From assembly GCF_003610915.1 (NCBI RefSeq), contig NZ_NSDJ01000001.1, positions 3,224,001 through 3,288,000 of the forward strand: a stretch of DNA of 64,000 nucleotides, written 5' to 3'. The stretch comes from Rahnella variigena. GTDB taxonomy: Bacteria > Pseudomonadota > Gammaproteobacteria > Enterobacterales > Enterobacteriaceae. Of this stretch, positions 35,217 through 43,282 are shown piece by piece. The notes below the pieces were generated by a model, which saw nothing but the letters and a program-made list of their open reading frames with translations, was not told where the DNA came from and did not search any database. A program made the position numbers and the translations under genes. Within the stretch, counting starts at the first letter, position 1. Each line of letters begins with the position of its first letter.

Positions 35217-35966
35217 TTAATTACAGTAACTGGCAAAAATAACGTGCTTATTTCTCATGGAGAGAATCCATTGAGAAGCTGAAATGGCATAGTGAATGTT
35301 TTTTATACCAAATTTTTCCAAGTCTTCCGGAGGGTATGAAAACCATTTCTCCGGAAATCTTTCTTTATAGTCATCTTTTAATTGCGGACAAAATGACACC
35401 CTGATGTTCACACCAATTCTTCTATAGAATGCAATGTCATCATTTTTTAATTTTTTAAATTCCTGAAGCATAAAAAAATCATCTTTAGAAATATTTCCTG
35501 ATACTGTTACCTCTCTCTCAGGGCCGTTGACACCACCATGCCACAGAAGATATGAATTATTACCTAGATATTTATTCTTCCCGGCCGGGAAAATATAGTT
35601 AGCACAGGCAGAAGCGCAAACACTACGCACATCAACACTGAGGCCATTTTTGTAGATGTAGTCACCTATCTCCATAGCATTTCTGGCATCACCACCAATG
35701 CTATTTATAGATATTTTTTTGATGTCATGATTTATGGTTAGATTCAAAACAGCAACGTAAGAAGTGTCTGTAATTATTCCATTATAATAAAGCACATCCC
35801 CCCTGCTATATATTTCAGGAGGATCTAAAAGAACCTTCACGTCCGGGAGATCGATCTCCTCATATGCTCCACATGGTGCCGGGGAAAATAAAAAGACAAT
35901 CAAAAATGCTGAAGCCATCACTTGATGATTAAAAATGGAAAAAATACTAAAATGGACATGTCTCAT
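35217..35966 (-). CDS. Exported ClpP/crotonase-fold protein, putative periplasmic serine protease
   Basis: A 249-residue protein with an N-terminal hydrophobic signal segment (about 17-34, ending PCGAY). The central part follows the ClpP/SppA pattern: INSIGGDARNAMEIGDYIY matches the NSPGG strand-helix, CASACANY stands where the catalytic Ser sits, and LLWHGG matches the IMIHQP catalytic His region. The Asp of the triad is not obvious. Three cysteines (two around the presumed nucleophile) suggest periplasmic disulfides. I know of no characterised homologue. The gene is AT-rich, stands alone and is preceded by AAGGA; its substrate is unknown. Confidence 0.65.
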   Translation of the reverse strand: MRHVHFSIFSIFNHQVMASAFLIVFLFSPAPCGAYEEIDLPDVKVLLDPPEIYSRGDVLYYNGIITDTSYVAVLNLTINHDIKKISINSIGGDARNAMEIGDYIYKNGLSVDVRSVCASACANYIFPAGKNKYLGNNSYLLWHGGVNGPEREVTVSGNISKDDFFMLQEFKKLKNDDIAFYRRIGVNIRVSFCPQLKDDYKERFPEKWFSYPPEDLEKFGIKNIHYAISASQWILSMRNKHVIFASYCN

Positions 35967-36409
35967 TATTTTGAATTCCTTTTCACAACATAAATGGAAA
36001 ATTAAATATGCAAATCATTTTGACACGTTTTTTTTGTTTCTTTACGGCAGAAGGATAGCCACATTTTCTTTGTGTAATGTATTCTCTAAAATCGCCTGCT
36101 TTAAGTAAACAAATGTAAGTGAATGTGTTTTTCATCAATTTTTTTGAATAAAAAATAAAGTGATTGCACAGAACTATGAGCGCAAACAGTCACTCGGCTA
36201 CTCAGCCCTGAAGGGTTGCTTACCGGATTTACTTTCACCCCCTGGCTCCGGGGTTAATCAATGTCCGCTTTAGGCACTCTGGAGACGCTCAGGCACAGCA
36301 TGATGAGGAAAGAACCAGTGTCAATCTGGACGCTGCGTCAATTCTGACAAGTTCACGGCTCCACGGCTAATAATTCGCTATGATGAGAAAAATGAAAAGG
36401 ATATCAAAG
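35967..36409. other. Gene-free region with repeat copy
   Basis: About 440 AT-rich bases with the promoter side of the ClpP-like gene, a repeat copy at 36261-36299 and no convincing gene. Confidence 0.4.
36261..36299. repeat. Dispersed palindromic repeat, copy 6
   Basis: GTCCGCTTTAGGCAC at 36263-36277, preceded by AAT; the right half is degenerate. Confidence 0.5.
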
Positions 36410-36739
36410 ATGAAAACAGTCGAATTCTTGCTGTACACCCTAAAACCCGGCACAGGGAAAGATTTCCACAGAATCATGACGGAGGAGAGTGCTCCACTTC
36501 ACCGTTCAGCGGGTATGGATATTATTTCTTTTGGTATATCAGCCCATGACGACGACGCATACTATCTGATTAGAGCTTATGACAGCCTCTCCCAGCTGAA
36601 ATCCTCTCAGGAATTTTTTTATAACAGTGAAGAATGGCGTCTTGGCCCCCGGCAGGCCATTATCGATAGGATCAGCGTCAGCGTTAAATCGGTTCTCACG
36701 CTTAGCAACAGTGCAATTGAGAGTTTACGATCCAGTTGA
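36410..36739 (+). CDS. NIPSNAP-family protein
   Basis: Cytosolic dimeric alpha/beta-barrel-type protein of 109 residues, the family size. From the ATG at 36410 (preceded by AAGGA at eight bases) it starts VEFLLYTLKPGTGKDFHRIM, and has the YYLIRAYDSL strand and FYNSEEWRLGPR typical of small NIPSNAP domains. No membrane segment. Its role is unknown; proteins of this fold include monooxygenases and stress proteins. It is a single gene in the repeat-rich accessory block. Confidence 0.78.
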   Translation: MKTVEFLLYTLKPGTGKDFHRIMTEESAPLHRSAGMDIISFGISAHDDDAYYLIRAYDSLSQLKSSQEFFYNSEEWRLGPRQAIIDRISVSVKSVLTLSNSAIESLRSS

Positions 36740-36926
36740 TTGTGCAGCTATGTACAATATAGCCCGCATAAGCGGCATTTTTATTGCCTGCCATTAAATT
36801 CTCGCGCTATCTGGACAGACCCTTCCGTCTGTTCAATACAGGCTGACCGCCCGTCACAACAAAATCTTTATGTAGAACTTTTAATACATGTCTGAGCTGT
36901 TCACCCGGTGTATGGGTATCTAACCG

Positions 36927-36952
36927 GCAGCTATGAGCGAGGAGCTGACATT
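36927..36952. repeat. Dispersed palindromic repeat, partial copy 7
   Basis: Only the right half (CTATGAGCGAGGAGCTGACATT) is preserved, close to the 3' end of the acetyltransferase gene. Confidence 0.45.
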
Positions 36953-36960
36953 GTATCCTG

Positions 36961-37509
36961 TTAGCTTGAGTGATGGGCATTCCACTCATCACGAGTAATC
37001 TCCCACAATTCTGAGTCCAGAAGACCGCTGACAAACTGTTTCTTTTCCGTTTTGATTAGTCGCATGCCGCTACTGGCTGAAATGTGCTGAGAACGTATAT
37101 TTTCGGCCGCTTTTGGGGCTCGTAAAACAGGCTTCTTCAAAGTATTAAACCAGTAATTTGTCACCGCGATACTTGCTTCCTTCATTAATCCCTGCCCCTG
37201 ATACTCAGGTACTAACCAGAAACCACGATTATTATCTTCCGCTTCGTCCAAGCAGATAACGCCTATCAAATTGTCAGGGTTATCCCGTTGCCGTATGGTC
37301 CAAACCCAGGCATGGCCTTTTGCCATAGCGGGCAGCGCGACATTATTCACGTAATGCGCTGCACCATTGTCAGGAAAGGGCCAGGGAACTGATGACACCA
37401 TATAACGCACAATTTCCCAGCGCGGATAGAGCTTCTGAATCTGGAGCGCATCTTTGGAAACTAATGGTTTTAATAGCAAACGATCTGTTTTTAGAGTGGG
37501 TATAATCAT
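36961..37509 (-). CDS. GNAT-family N-acetyltransferase (RimJ/RimL-like)
   Basis: Acetyl-CoA-dependent acyltransferase of 182 residues. It opens LKTDRLLLKPL, as RimJ/RimL proteins do, and carries the acetyl-CoA pyrophosphate loop within PEYQGQGLMKEA (about residue 122). The C-terminal part contains ENIRSQHISASSGMRL, where N-x-x-S-x-x-[IL]-x-x-K/S-x-G is family-typical. The acceptor could be a protein N-terminus or a small amine; the sequence does not decide. Stand-alone gene. Confidence 0.83.
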   Translation of the reverse strand: MIIPTLKTDRLLLKPLVSKDALQIQKLYPRWEIVRYMVSSVPWPFPDNGAAHYVNNVALPAMAKGHAWVWTIRQRDNPDNLIGVICLDEAEDNNRGFWLVPEYQGQGLMKEASIAVTNYWFNTLKKPVLRAPKAAENIRSQHISASSGMRLIKTEKKQFVSGLLDSELWEITRDEWNAHHSS

Positions 37510-37622
37510 GCGCTCTTTTCCTTACTGATTAAAAGGTCCATTACTATTTTCTGTTAGTCCAATACTTAATGTAATTCATTTTGACGTGCTCCCTAACTTT
37601 TAATCGAACGCGATGTTAGTAA

Positions 37623-37685
37623 TTTCCGCTATTGGCATTTATCGGACAGACTGACCGAGTTGAAGGTCCGCTGTTAGCGAATAGC
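37623..37685. repeat. Dispersed palindromic repeat, diverged copy 8
   Basis: TTTCCGCTATTGGCATTT at the left, then CGGACAGAC, then GGTCCGCTGTTAGCGAA at the right: the element's parts in order but altered. Confidence 0.45.
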
Positions 37686-37725
37686 TTTCAATAATGATCA
37701 GAGCTAATTTAGCAGAACTAGATAC

Positions 37726-38670
37726 TCACAATATGCTTTGCCTGGAAATGCACCTCTTCAAATGCTGACAAATTTCTTCACTAACATCAAAAATGCAATC
37801 TAAGTGTTTACTGTGCTCAATAATCATACTACATAAATTCGGGTTACCACATCCTTCTACAAATTCTGACAATTGTCTTGCATCAAATAACTCGTCCTTT
37901 TCTGCAATCAGAACAGTTACAGGTAATGGCAATGCTGCAATTTGCCTTGCAGGTTGACGCGGCGTCAAAGCATTCGCCATATTCACGCTGTATCGCTGAA
38001 CGAATTCAGGCCTTAATAGCATAACCTCATTGGGGAAATTAAGAGTAACTGCATAACTGTCACCACATAGTAATCCCACACTGAGCGCATTGAGTATGAA
38101 AGGCCACTTGCTCACCGACGCGAATGGAACCATTGCTCTTCTGAAAATTTTAGCTGGCGCAAAAGGCCCAAACTCTGGCGCAATTAAAATCAGGCTGTCA
38201 CTTTTTTGGGAGGGTGTGAAGCGTGTAAAGTAATTGATCAACATTCCCCCTCCGCTTGAATGACCAAGCAGATGGATTCTGGCGCTGGGGAACTTTACGC
38301 GCACATGCTCAAGAACAGTGTCGATATCCAGCCAGACCTGCTTAGGATTAGAAACCCTTCCTTTATAACCCAATGAGCGCCCGTGCCCACGGATATCTAT
38401 GAGGCATGTACAAATAGATCCACGATGACTTATCTGGTGAGCAAGGATATCGTAACCAGCATCTGAGTTGACTCCCCCACCGTGGTAAACGATAAGAACA
38501 TCCTCGACTACGCTTGTGGGTTCAAAGATGCGAATGTTTAATCCGGCTATCAAATATTCAGCCACATTTTTAGCATGTGGTAATAAAGAACTGAATTTCT
38601 TATGGCGGTCATTAAAATTGATGAAATCAATCACGTCCAAAATTCCATGCGGATGAAGATCGCTATCCAT
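37726..38670 (-). CDS. Alpha/beta-hydrolase (serine aminopeptidase S33 / lysophospholipase type)
   Basis: Cytosolic hydrolase of 314 residues from the ATG at 38670. Key features are the oxyanion region VYHGGG (about residue 70), DIRGHGRS, and the nucleophile elbow GHSSGGG (Ser at about residue 137), with the acid in AEKDELFD and the catalytic His in EHSKHLDC near the C-terminus. It resembles monoacylglycerol lipase/lysophospholipase proteins. Substrate unknown. An in-frame GTG at 38694 is a possible alternative start. Alone in the repeat-rich block. Confidence 0.83.
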   Translation of the reverse strand: MDSDLHPHGILDVIDFINFNDRHKKFSSLLPHAKNVAEYLIAGLNIRIFEPTSVVEDVLIVYHGGGVNSDAGYDILAHQISHRGSICTCLIDIRGHGRSLGYKGRVSNPKQVWLDIDTVLEHVRVKFPSARIHLLGHSSGGGMLINYFTRFTPSQKSDSLILIAPEFGPFAPAKIFRRAMVPFASVSKWPFILNALSVGLLCGDSYAVTLNFPNEVMLLRPEFVQRYSVNMANALTPRQPARQIAALPLPVTVLIAEKDELFDARQLSEFVEGCGNPNLCSMIIEHSKHLDCIFDVSEEICQHLKRCISRQSIL

Positions 38671-38776
38671 AAATGTATTGCGCAAAGTATGCACTATTTT
38701 TTTCTTTAGTACTCATACTGAGCGGATTTTCTACAAAAAAAACTTCTTCCCAACTCCTTTGTTGGACGGATCTTCA

Positions 38777-38846
38777 ACGTCCGCTCCTGGCACGTTGAGG
38801 ACGAACTGTTTGAGCTGAAGGTCGGCTGTGAGCGAAATGCGGACAT
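38777..38846. repeat. Dispersed palindromic repeat, full copy 9
   Basis: A complete element: ACGTCCGCTCCTGGCAC at the left, GCTGTGAGCGAAATGCGGAC at the right, with GTCCGC/GCGGAC as inverted termini. About 70 bases long. Confidence 0.7.
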
Positions 38847-38884
38847 ACCACCACATCATGCATTTGTGCCGAAAGTAACTTTTG

Positions 38885-39394
38885 TTATTTGTAGTCTCTA
38901 AGTGCCAGCCGGAGATGATGAGCGATAAAGTCGGCTTTAAGAGTACTATAGAGAGGAATATTATCCTCACTTGCCAGTGCTGCAGCATGCTTTATCTCAG
39001 CATACTCATCAGCTTCTTTCTTGTTTTTTCTCAAATAATCGCGGAACGCCAGATGTTTTACTATTTGAGGATTGCCTACACCAAAAGCATGAACGTGATG
39101 ACTACGGTGCTCTTCTCCTTTAGTGAAATATCTTCGATTTGAAATTCCATTTTCACCACGAACGCAGTATCCGGCACGCTCCATTGCAAAGTTTAATTTA
39201 TCCAGCTCATCCAGATCATATACCTCCAGCAATATATCTATGATTGGTTTTGCTGATAGCCCCGGTATAGACGTACTGCCAATATGATGAACCTGTGAAA
39301 TTACCTTCCCCAGCGTGTTCTGTAATAAGCCCCTTTCAGCCTCATATCGGGTATGCCATTGCTCTTCATACTCCACAACAATGATCCTACGCAT
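38885..39394 (-). CDS. GrpB-family (UPF0157) protein, nucleotidyltransferase fold
   Basis: Protein of 169 residues of the GrpB/UPF0157 family. It has the family hallmarks HHIGSTSIPGLSAKPIIDIL (about 36-55), where G-S-T and D-x-x-x correspond to a nucleotidyltransferase-like active site, followed by HHVHAFGVGNP and FRDYLR. GGAG precedes the ATG. Its substrate is unknown; related domains are found fused to dephospho-CoA kinase. Lone gene between repeats 9 and 10. Confidence 0.85.
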   Translation of the reverse strand: MRRIIVVEYEEQWHTRYEAERGLLQNTLGKVISQVHHIGSTSIPGLSAKPIIDILLEVYDLDELDKLNFAMERAGYCVRGENGISNRRYFTKGEEHRSHHVHAFGVGNPQIVKHLAFRDYLRKNKKEADEYAEIKHAAALASEDNIPLYSTLKADFIAHHLRLALRDYK

Positions 39395-39458
39395 TTTTTA
39401 CTCCGGTTAACTTCTTTGAGGTTTTACTAAACCATCATTTATGTTGATAGCATGATTT

Positions 39459-39525
39459 GATGTCCGCTCCTGGCACAAAGCAGACAGGCGCTGGCCAGCG
39501 CCCGCAAAGAGCGAAAATCGGACGT
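39459..39525. repeat. Dispersed palindromic repeat, full copy 10
   Basis: TGTCCGCTCCTGGCACAAAG at the left, an internal hairpin GGCGCTGG/CCAGCGCC, and GAGCGAAAATCGGACGTT at the right. Confidence 0.7.
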
Positions 39526-39568
39526 TCAAATCTTATGGGTACGCCTGTTCTGACGCACCCGGTCAAAT

Positions 39569-40093
39569 TCAGGGTTTCCAGCGGCGCAAAGACGTGTGAT
39601 CTTCATAAGGCATTCTTGAGGGCAGAGAGATCAGCTCAATGACGCTGCCCCACGGCGTGCGGCCGTAACAAAAGAAGTTGTTGTCTCCGACCTCAGTTGG
39701 AAACATCAGCGGCTGAGGAGAGGTAAACATTTTCCCCCCGGCACGTTCAAACAGGCTGATGGCCTCATTAATATTATCAACGTATACGGCGAAATGCTGT
39801 AACCCGTAGTCGCTTGGCCGCACAGATTGATTCTGCTCTGGCCCCTTCATCTCAAAAAGCTCAAGCCCCGGCCCGTGCTTCAGCGTCATCATCCTGACCG
39901 TGGTGATACGTGTTCCCGGAAACAGATTAAGGATGTTTTCCGTCTCTTCCCCTTTCACGTCCTCATCCGATCGTGAAACGGAGTCATAGATAACTTCTGC
40001 ACCAAAGGCTTCTTCGAAGAAGCGTGTCGCCTCATCAATATCAGAAACGGTGATGCCAACGTGGTCCATACCGCGAATAGTTTCAGTAGACAT
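39569..40093 (-). CDS. VOC-superfamily (glyoxalase/dioxygenase-like) protein
   Basis: Protein of 174 residues with two glyoxalase-type modules. The start GMDHVGITVSDIDEATRFFEEAFGAEV holds the first candidate metal ligand (His), GLELFEMKG the second (Glu), GLQHFAVYVDNINEA the third (His), and WGSVIELISLP the fourth (Glu). AGAGAGA precedes the ATG. It lies upstream of nothing else on its strand except that it follows a broken FMN-reductase gene by about 40 bases, so the two probably formed one transcript. Substrate unknown. Confidence 0.83.
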   Translation of the reverse strand: MSTETIRGMDHVGITVSDIDEATRFFEEAFGAEVIYDSVSRSDEDVKGEETENILNLFPGTRITTVRMMTLKHGPGLELFEMKGPEQNQSVRPSDYGLQHFAVYVDNINEAISLFERAGGKMFTSPQPLMFPTEVGDNNFFCYGRTPWGSVIELISLPSRMPYEDHTSLRRWKP

Positions 40094-40135
40094 AAATTTC
40101 TCTCTCTGGGTTTACGGATAAGTGTGATGGGATAA

Positions 40136-40703
40136 TCAGCCCCGGTTGGCCGTCATTTTTGCAAGTGCAGCGAGCTGAGCTGATATCAGGCTGCGGGTGT
40201 CCGCATCGGTTAAGCTGTCATTTTCCGGGTCCAGTCGGGAGGGTGCCTGCCCGATCATGACTTCAGGCTTGTTAAGAACCCGTCCGTCCAGAAAGACCAG
40301 AATCTGGCGCAGGTGATACTGGGCACGCGCACCGCCTATCGCCCCGGGTGATGCCGTCAGTATGGCGACAGGCTTGCCGGCAACTGGGGTGTCCGGCAGG
40401 CGGGAAAGCCAGTCCAGCGCATTTTTCAGGGCGCCCGGGACGGAGTAGTTATATTCAGGCGTGACGATAATCAGCGCATCCGCTGCCGATATTGTTTTTC
40501 CCATTGTCACCACCGCATCGGGGAAGCCATGCGCCTGAAGGTCTGCATCATAGTGCGGTATCTCTCCTACAGAGCCGAGAGCGCTAATCTCCACATGTGT
40601 GTGGTGCAAGTGAAGCAAGATTGCGCGCCACAATGGCGTTTAAAGATGCTTTGCGAAGGCTACCCAGAAGAGATACAAATTTGAGTGGTTTTTCATATGA
40701 CAT
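40136..40703 (-). pseudogene. NADPH-dependent FMN reductase, frameshifted
   Basis: The gene can be read as 34 N-terminal codons from the ATG at 40703 (KFVSLLGSLRKASLNAIVA, the flavodoxin-like FMN-phosphate loop), which then run into a stop at 40584-40586. The remaining three quarters continues in another frame from about 40600 (VEISALGSVGEIPHYDADLQ, TPEYNYSVPGALKNALDW, SPGAIGGARAQYHLR). The change of frame falls in the CA-rich tract CACCACACACATG near 40590-40602; one base too many explains it. The full protein would be about 189 residues. Either a recent inactivation or a sequencing error. Divergent from a LysR gene. Confidence 0.85.
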
Positions 40704-40830
40704 GGCTGTCCCCTGTAATTAAAAAAAGGATTATCCGGCGGTTGCCAGTGCTTTGTTTACTGATAGCGATAAGCCTGGTATAGAATTACACATCGATAAA
40801 CACACTATGAGTCGTCACAGAGTCAACTTT

Positions 40831-41760
40831 ATGTCTACCGGACTTTCAGCAGAATCCCTGCGAGGAATTACCAACTTTGTTATTACGGCGAAATCGACCA
40901 GCTTCACTGAGGCCGCGGAGCAGTTGGGTATTACTAAATCGGCCGTTGGTAAAAGTGTTGCACGGCTTGAGGAGAGACTGGGAACGCGCCTTTTTCACCG
41001 TTCAACGCGTAAACTGAGCCTGACGAGTGATGGAGAGGCCTACCTCACCAGTTGCCTCTCGGCGCTTGAAATTCTCGACTCTGCCGAGAATACGCTCAGC
41101 AGACGCCAGGAAAATCCCGCCGGGACGGTCCGTATTGATATGCCTGCGTCTTTCGGACGGAATCTGATGATGCCGGTATTAATCGAGATGATGACCCGCT
41201 ACCCGGCCCTGCGGCTGGCGCTCACGTTCAATGACCGTCTTATTGACCCGGTGGAGGAAGGCGTTGACCTGGTTCTGCGCCTTGGGGAGCTACAGAGCAC
41301 CGATGAGCTGATCGCCCGTCGGCTAAGCCAGCAGCGGCTTATCCTGTGCGCCTCTCCGGCCTACCTTGAACAGAATGGGTTGCCTGCCGATATGGAGGAT
41401 TTAAAAAGCCACTACTGCATCATGGGCTACCGTCGGGGCGCGCCCCTTGCCTGGCGGCTGCGAAAGGTCGGGGAGCGTGAAGTAAAATTTATATCCCCCA
41501 CAGCACATCAGATAAGCGACGGAGATGCCATGATTCAGGCCTGTCTGGCTGGCTTGGGGATAGCGCAGTTTCCTGAGTCTATGGTTAACAGCCATATCGC
41601 CGCAGGCAACCTGATCTCCGTGATGGCAGACCATGCCCCCATCCCGGTTGAGTTGAACGTCATCTGGCCCCGAACAAGGCACCTCATACCGAGAGTTCGC
41701 CTCATCGTTGACGAACTGCTAAAAAAGGCCGGGGAAGGCTATTTCGGCACGCTGAAGTAG
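40831..41760 (+). CDS. LysR-family transcriptional regulator
   Basis: LysR regulator of about 309 residues from the ATG at 40831; an ATG at 40807 and the longer frame are alternatives. The helix-turn-helix (about 8-66) reads FVITAKSTSFTEAAEQLGITKSA...VARLEERLGTRLFHRSTR, and the effector domain follows (FNDRLIDPVEEGVDLVLRLG). It is CrgA/DhcR-like. It diverges from the FMN-reductase pseudogene and VOC gene, and the MFS gene lies downstream on its own strand; all are candidate targets. Confidence 0.85.
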   Translation: MSTGLSAESLRGITNFVITAKSTSFTEAAEQLGITKSAVGKSVARLEERLGTRLFHRSTRKLSLTSDGEAYLTSCLSALEILDSAENTLSRRQENPAGTVRIDMPASFGRNLMMPVLIEMMTRYPALRLALTFNDRLIDPVEEGVDLVLRLGELQSTDELIARRLSQQRLILCASPAYLEQNGLPADMEDLKSHYCIMGYRRGAPLAWRLRKVGEREVKFISPTAHQISDGDAMIQACLAGLGIAQFPESMVNSHIAAGNLISVMADHAPIPVELNVIWPRTRHLIPRVRLIVDELLKKAGEGYFGTLK

Positions 41761-41922
41761 ACATTTTGTCGCCACTGAGGCGATATCAGGGCTGTTTATC
41801 GCCTTTAAGCAAACTTATATCCTTATCGTCCCGCTGCTTTTGTTGCCTTACGGGCTGAAACTTTTCCCGTATGCCGGAGCAGTTCACACGTAAAACATAA
41901 TGTTACTTACAGGATATTTGTT

Positions 41923-43092
41923 ATGCCATTAGCTCTGTGGGCGCTGGCAATAGGTGCATTCGGTATCGGAACCACTGAATTCATCATTGCCGGACTGCTT
42001 CCCGTCATTGCCGTTGATTTTAACGTCACCATCCCCGTTGCCGGTTATCTGGCAACCTCGTATGCGCTGGGCGTCTTCGTCGGCGCACCGGCCCTGATTA
42101 TTCTGGGTTCAAAAGTCCCGCGTAAAGCCATGCTGGTTTTCCTGATGCTGCTCTTCGTGGCCGGTAACCTGGTGACGGCGTTTGCCCCGACACTTGGCAT
42201 TGCCATACTGGGCAGAATTATTACTTCGATGACGCACGGCGCTTTCTTTGGCCTTGGTTCGATTATTGCAGCAGATATGGTTGCACCGTCTAAGCGCGTG
42301 AGAGCCATTGCGTTCATGTTTATGGGGCTGACCGTCGCAAACCTTATAGGCGTACCCGCAGGTACCTGGATAGGTCAACACCTCTCCTGGCGTGATGCCT
42401 TTATGGCAATAGCGGTGATAGGGGTCATTACGGTTATCAGTATCGGAATGCTCATCCCGCACCAGCCAAAACCCCAGAACCAGAGATTTGCGCATGAGTT
42501 TAACGCCTTCAAAAACGTCAACGTGCTGCTGGCAATGGGCATTACTGTTTTCGGGCCGGGGGCATTTTTTACATCAATTACCTACATCGCACCAATGATG
42601 ACGGATCTGGCAGGATACAGTGAAAGCAGCCTCGCGTGGCTGATGCTGCTGTTCGGACTGGGATTGTTTACGGGAAACCAGCTTGGTGGCCGGTATGCCG
42701 ATCGCGCTCTTATGCCGATGCTCTATATCACCCTGGCTGCTCAGGCCGTCGTGTTAGTGGTATTCAACTTTACAGCGCACAGTCGGGTTATGTCAGCTCT
42801 CTGCATTTTCCTGATGGCTGCGTTTGGATTTGCGACAGTTTCTCCTATCCAGAAACTGGTGATGGATAAAGCACGGGCAGCGGGTGCCCCCACGCTGGCC
42901 GCTGCGGTTAATATCGGTCTTTTCAACCTCGGTAATGCCGTGGGAGCCTGGCTGGGTGGCGCGGTGATTACTGCAGGGTTCGGTCTGCAATCGCCAAATT
43001 GGGCAGGCGCTATATTGTCTGTCATTGCACTGATACTAGCGGTGTTGTCCGGTCTTACGGATAAAACCGGGCACGCCGCAGAACTGAATTAA
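41923..43092 (+). CDS. AraJ/YdhP-like MFS efflux transporter
   Basis: Inner-membrane major facilitator of 389 residues with twelve hydrophobic segments. It starts ALWALAIGAFGIGTTEFIIAGLLP, the first-helix text of the AraJ/YdhP/sugar-efflux group, and keeps the motif-C helix (FMFMGLTVANLIGVPAGTWIG) and the SHGAFFGLG-like helix 4. Likely export of a small hydrophilic or drug-like compound; substrate unknown. AGGA precedes the ATG. It may belong to the LysR-governed oxidoreductase cluster just upstream. A stable hairpin follows. Confidence 0.85.
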   Translation: MPLALWALAIGAFGIGTTEFIIAGLLPVIAVDFNVTIPVAGYLATSYALGVFVGAPALIILGSKVPRKAMLVFLMLLFVAGNLVTAFAPTLGIAILGRIITSMTHGAFFGLGSIIAADMVAPSKRVRAIAFMFMGLTVANLIGVPAGTWIGQHLSWRDAFMAIAVIGVITVISIGMLIPHQPKPQNQRFAHEFNAFKNVNVLLAMGITVFGPGAFFTSITYIAPMMTDLAGYSESSLAWLMLLFGLGLFTGNQLGGRYADRALMPMLYITLAAQAVVLVVFNFTAHSRVMSALCIFLMAAFGFATVSPIQKLVMDKARAAGAPTLAAAVNIGLFNLGNAVGAWLGGAVITAGFGLQSPNWAGAILSVIALILAVLSGLTDKTGHAAELN

Positions 43093-43105
43093 ATGACATG
43101 ACGAC

Positions 43106-43143
43106 TGGCCAGTGAGAAAGCCATCTGAAACATTCACTGGCCA
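43106..43143 (+). terminator. Hairpin after the MFS gene
   Basis: TGGCCAGTGA pairs perfectly with TCACTGGCCA (10 bp, 18-base loop). No T run follows. Confidence 0.5.
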
Positions 43144-43192
43144 TAACAGTTAACGCAAAATGTATTCGCATTTCACTTAACTGGGTTAACTA

Positions 43193-43212
43193 ACGTCCGC
43201 TTCTGGCACAAA
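43193..43212. repeat. Dispersed palindromic repeat, left half, copy 11
   Basis: GTCCGCTTCTGGCAC, an exact match to the core consensus, at 43195-43209. It is the rightmost copy, next to the efe operon. Confidence 0.6.
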
Positions 43213-43282
43213 CCAGCCCCTCAGAGTGCAACACCGGTTTTACGCTGCCCTCAACCTCATGCAGCGTAAAACCTTTCCACCG

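Noticed and set aside
36762..36783. CCGC/GCGG mini-hairpin after the NIPSNAP gene as terminator
   Set aside because: Only four base pairs; too weak to claim, despite the following T run.
26617..39525. Reading the dispersed repeats as ERIC/IRU or as a CRISPR array
   Set aside because: The core does not match the ERIC consensus, and copies are kilobases apart without regular spacers.
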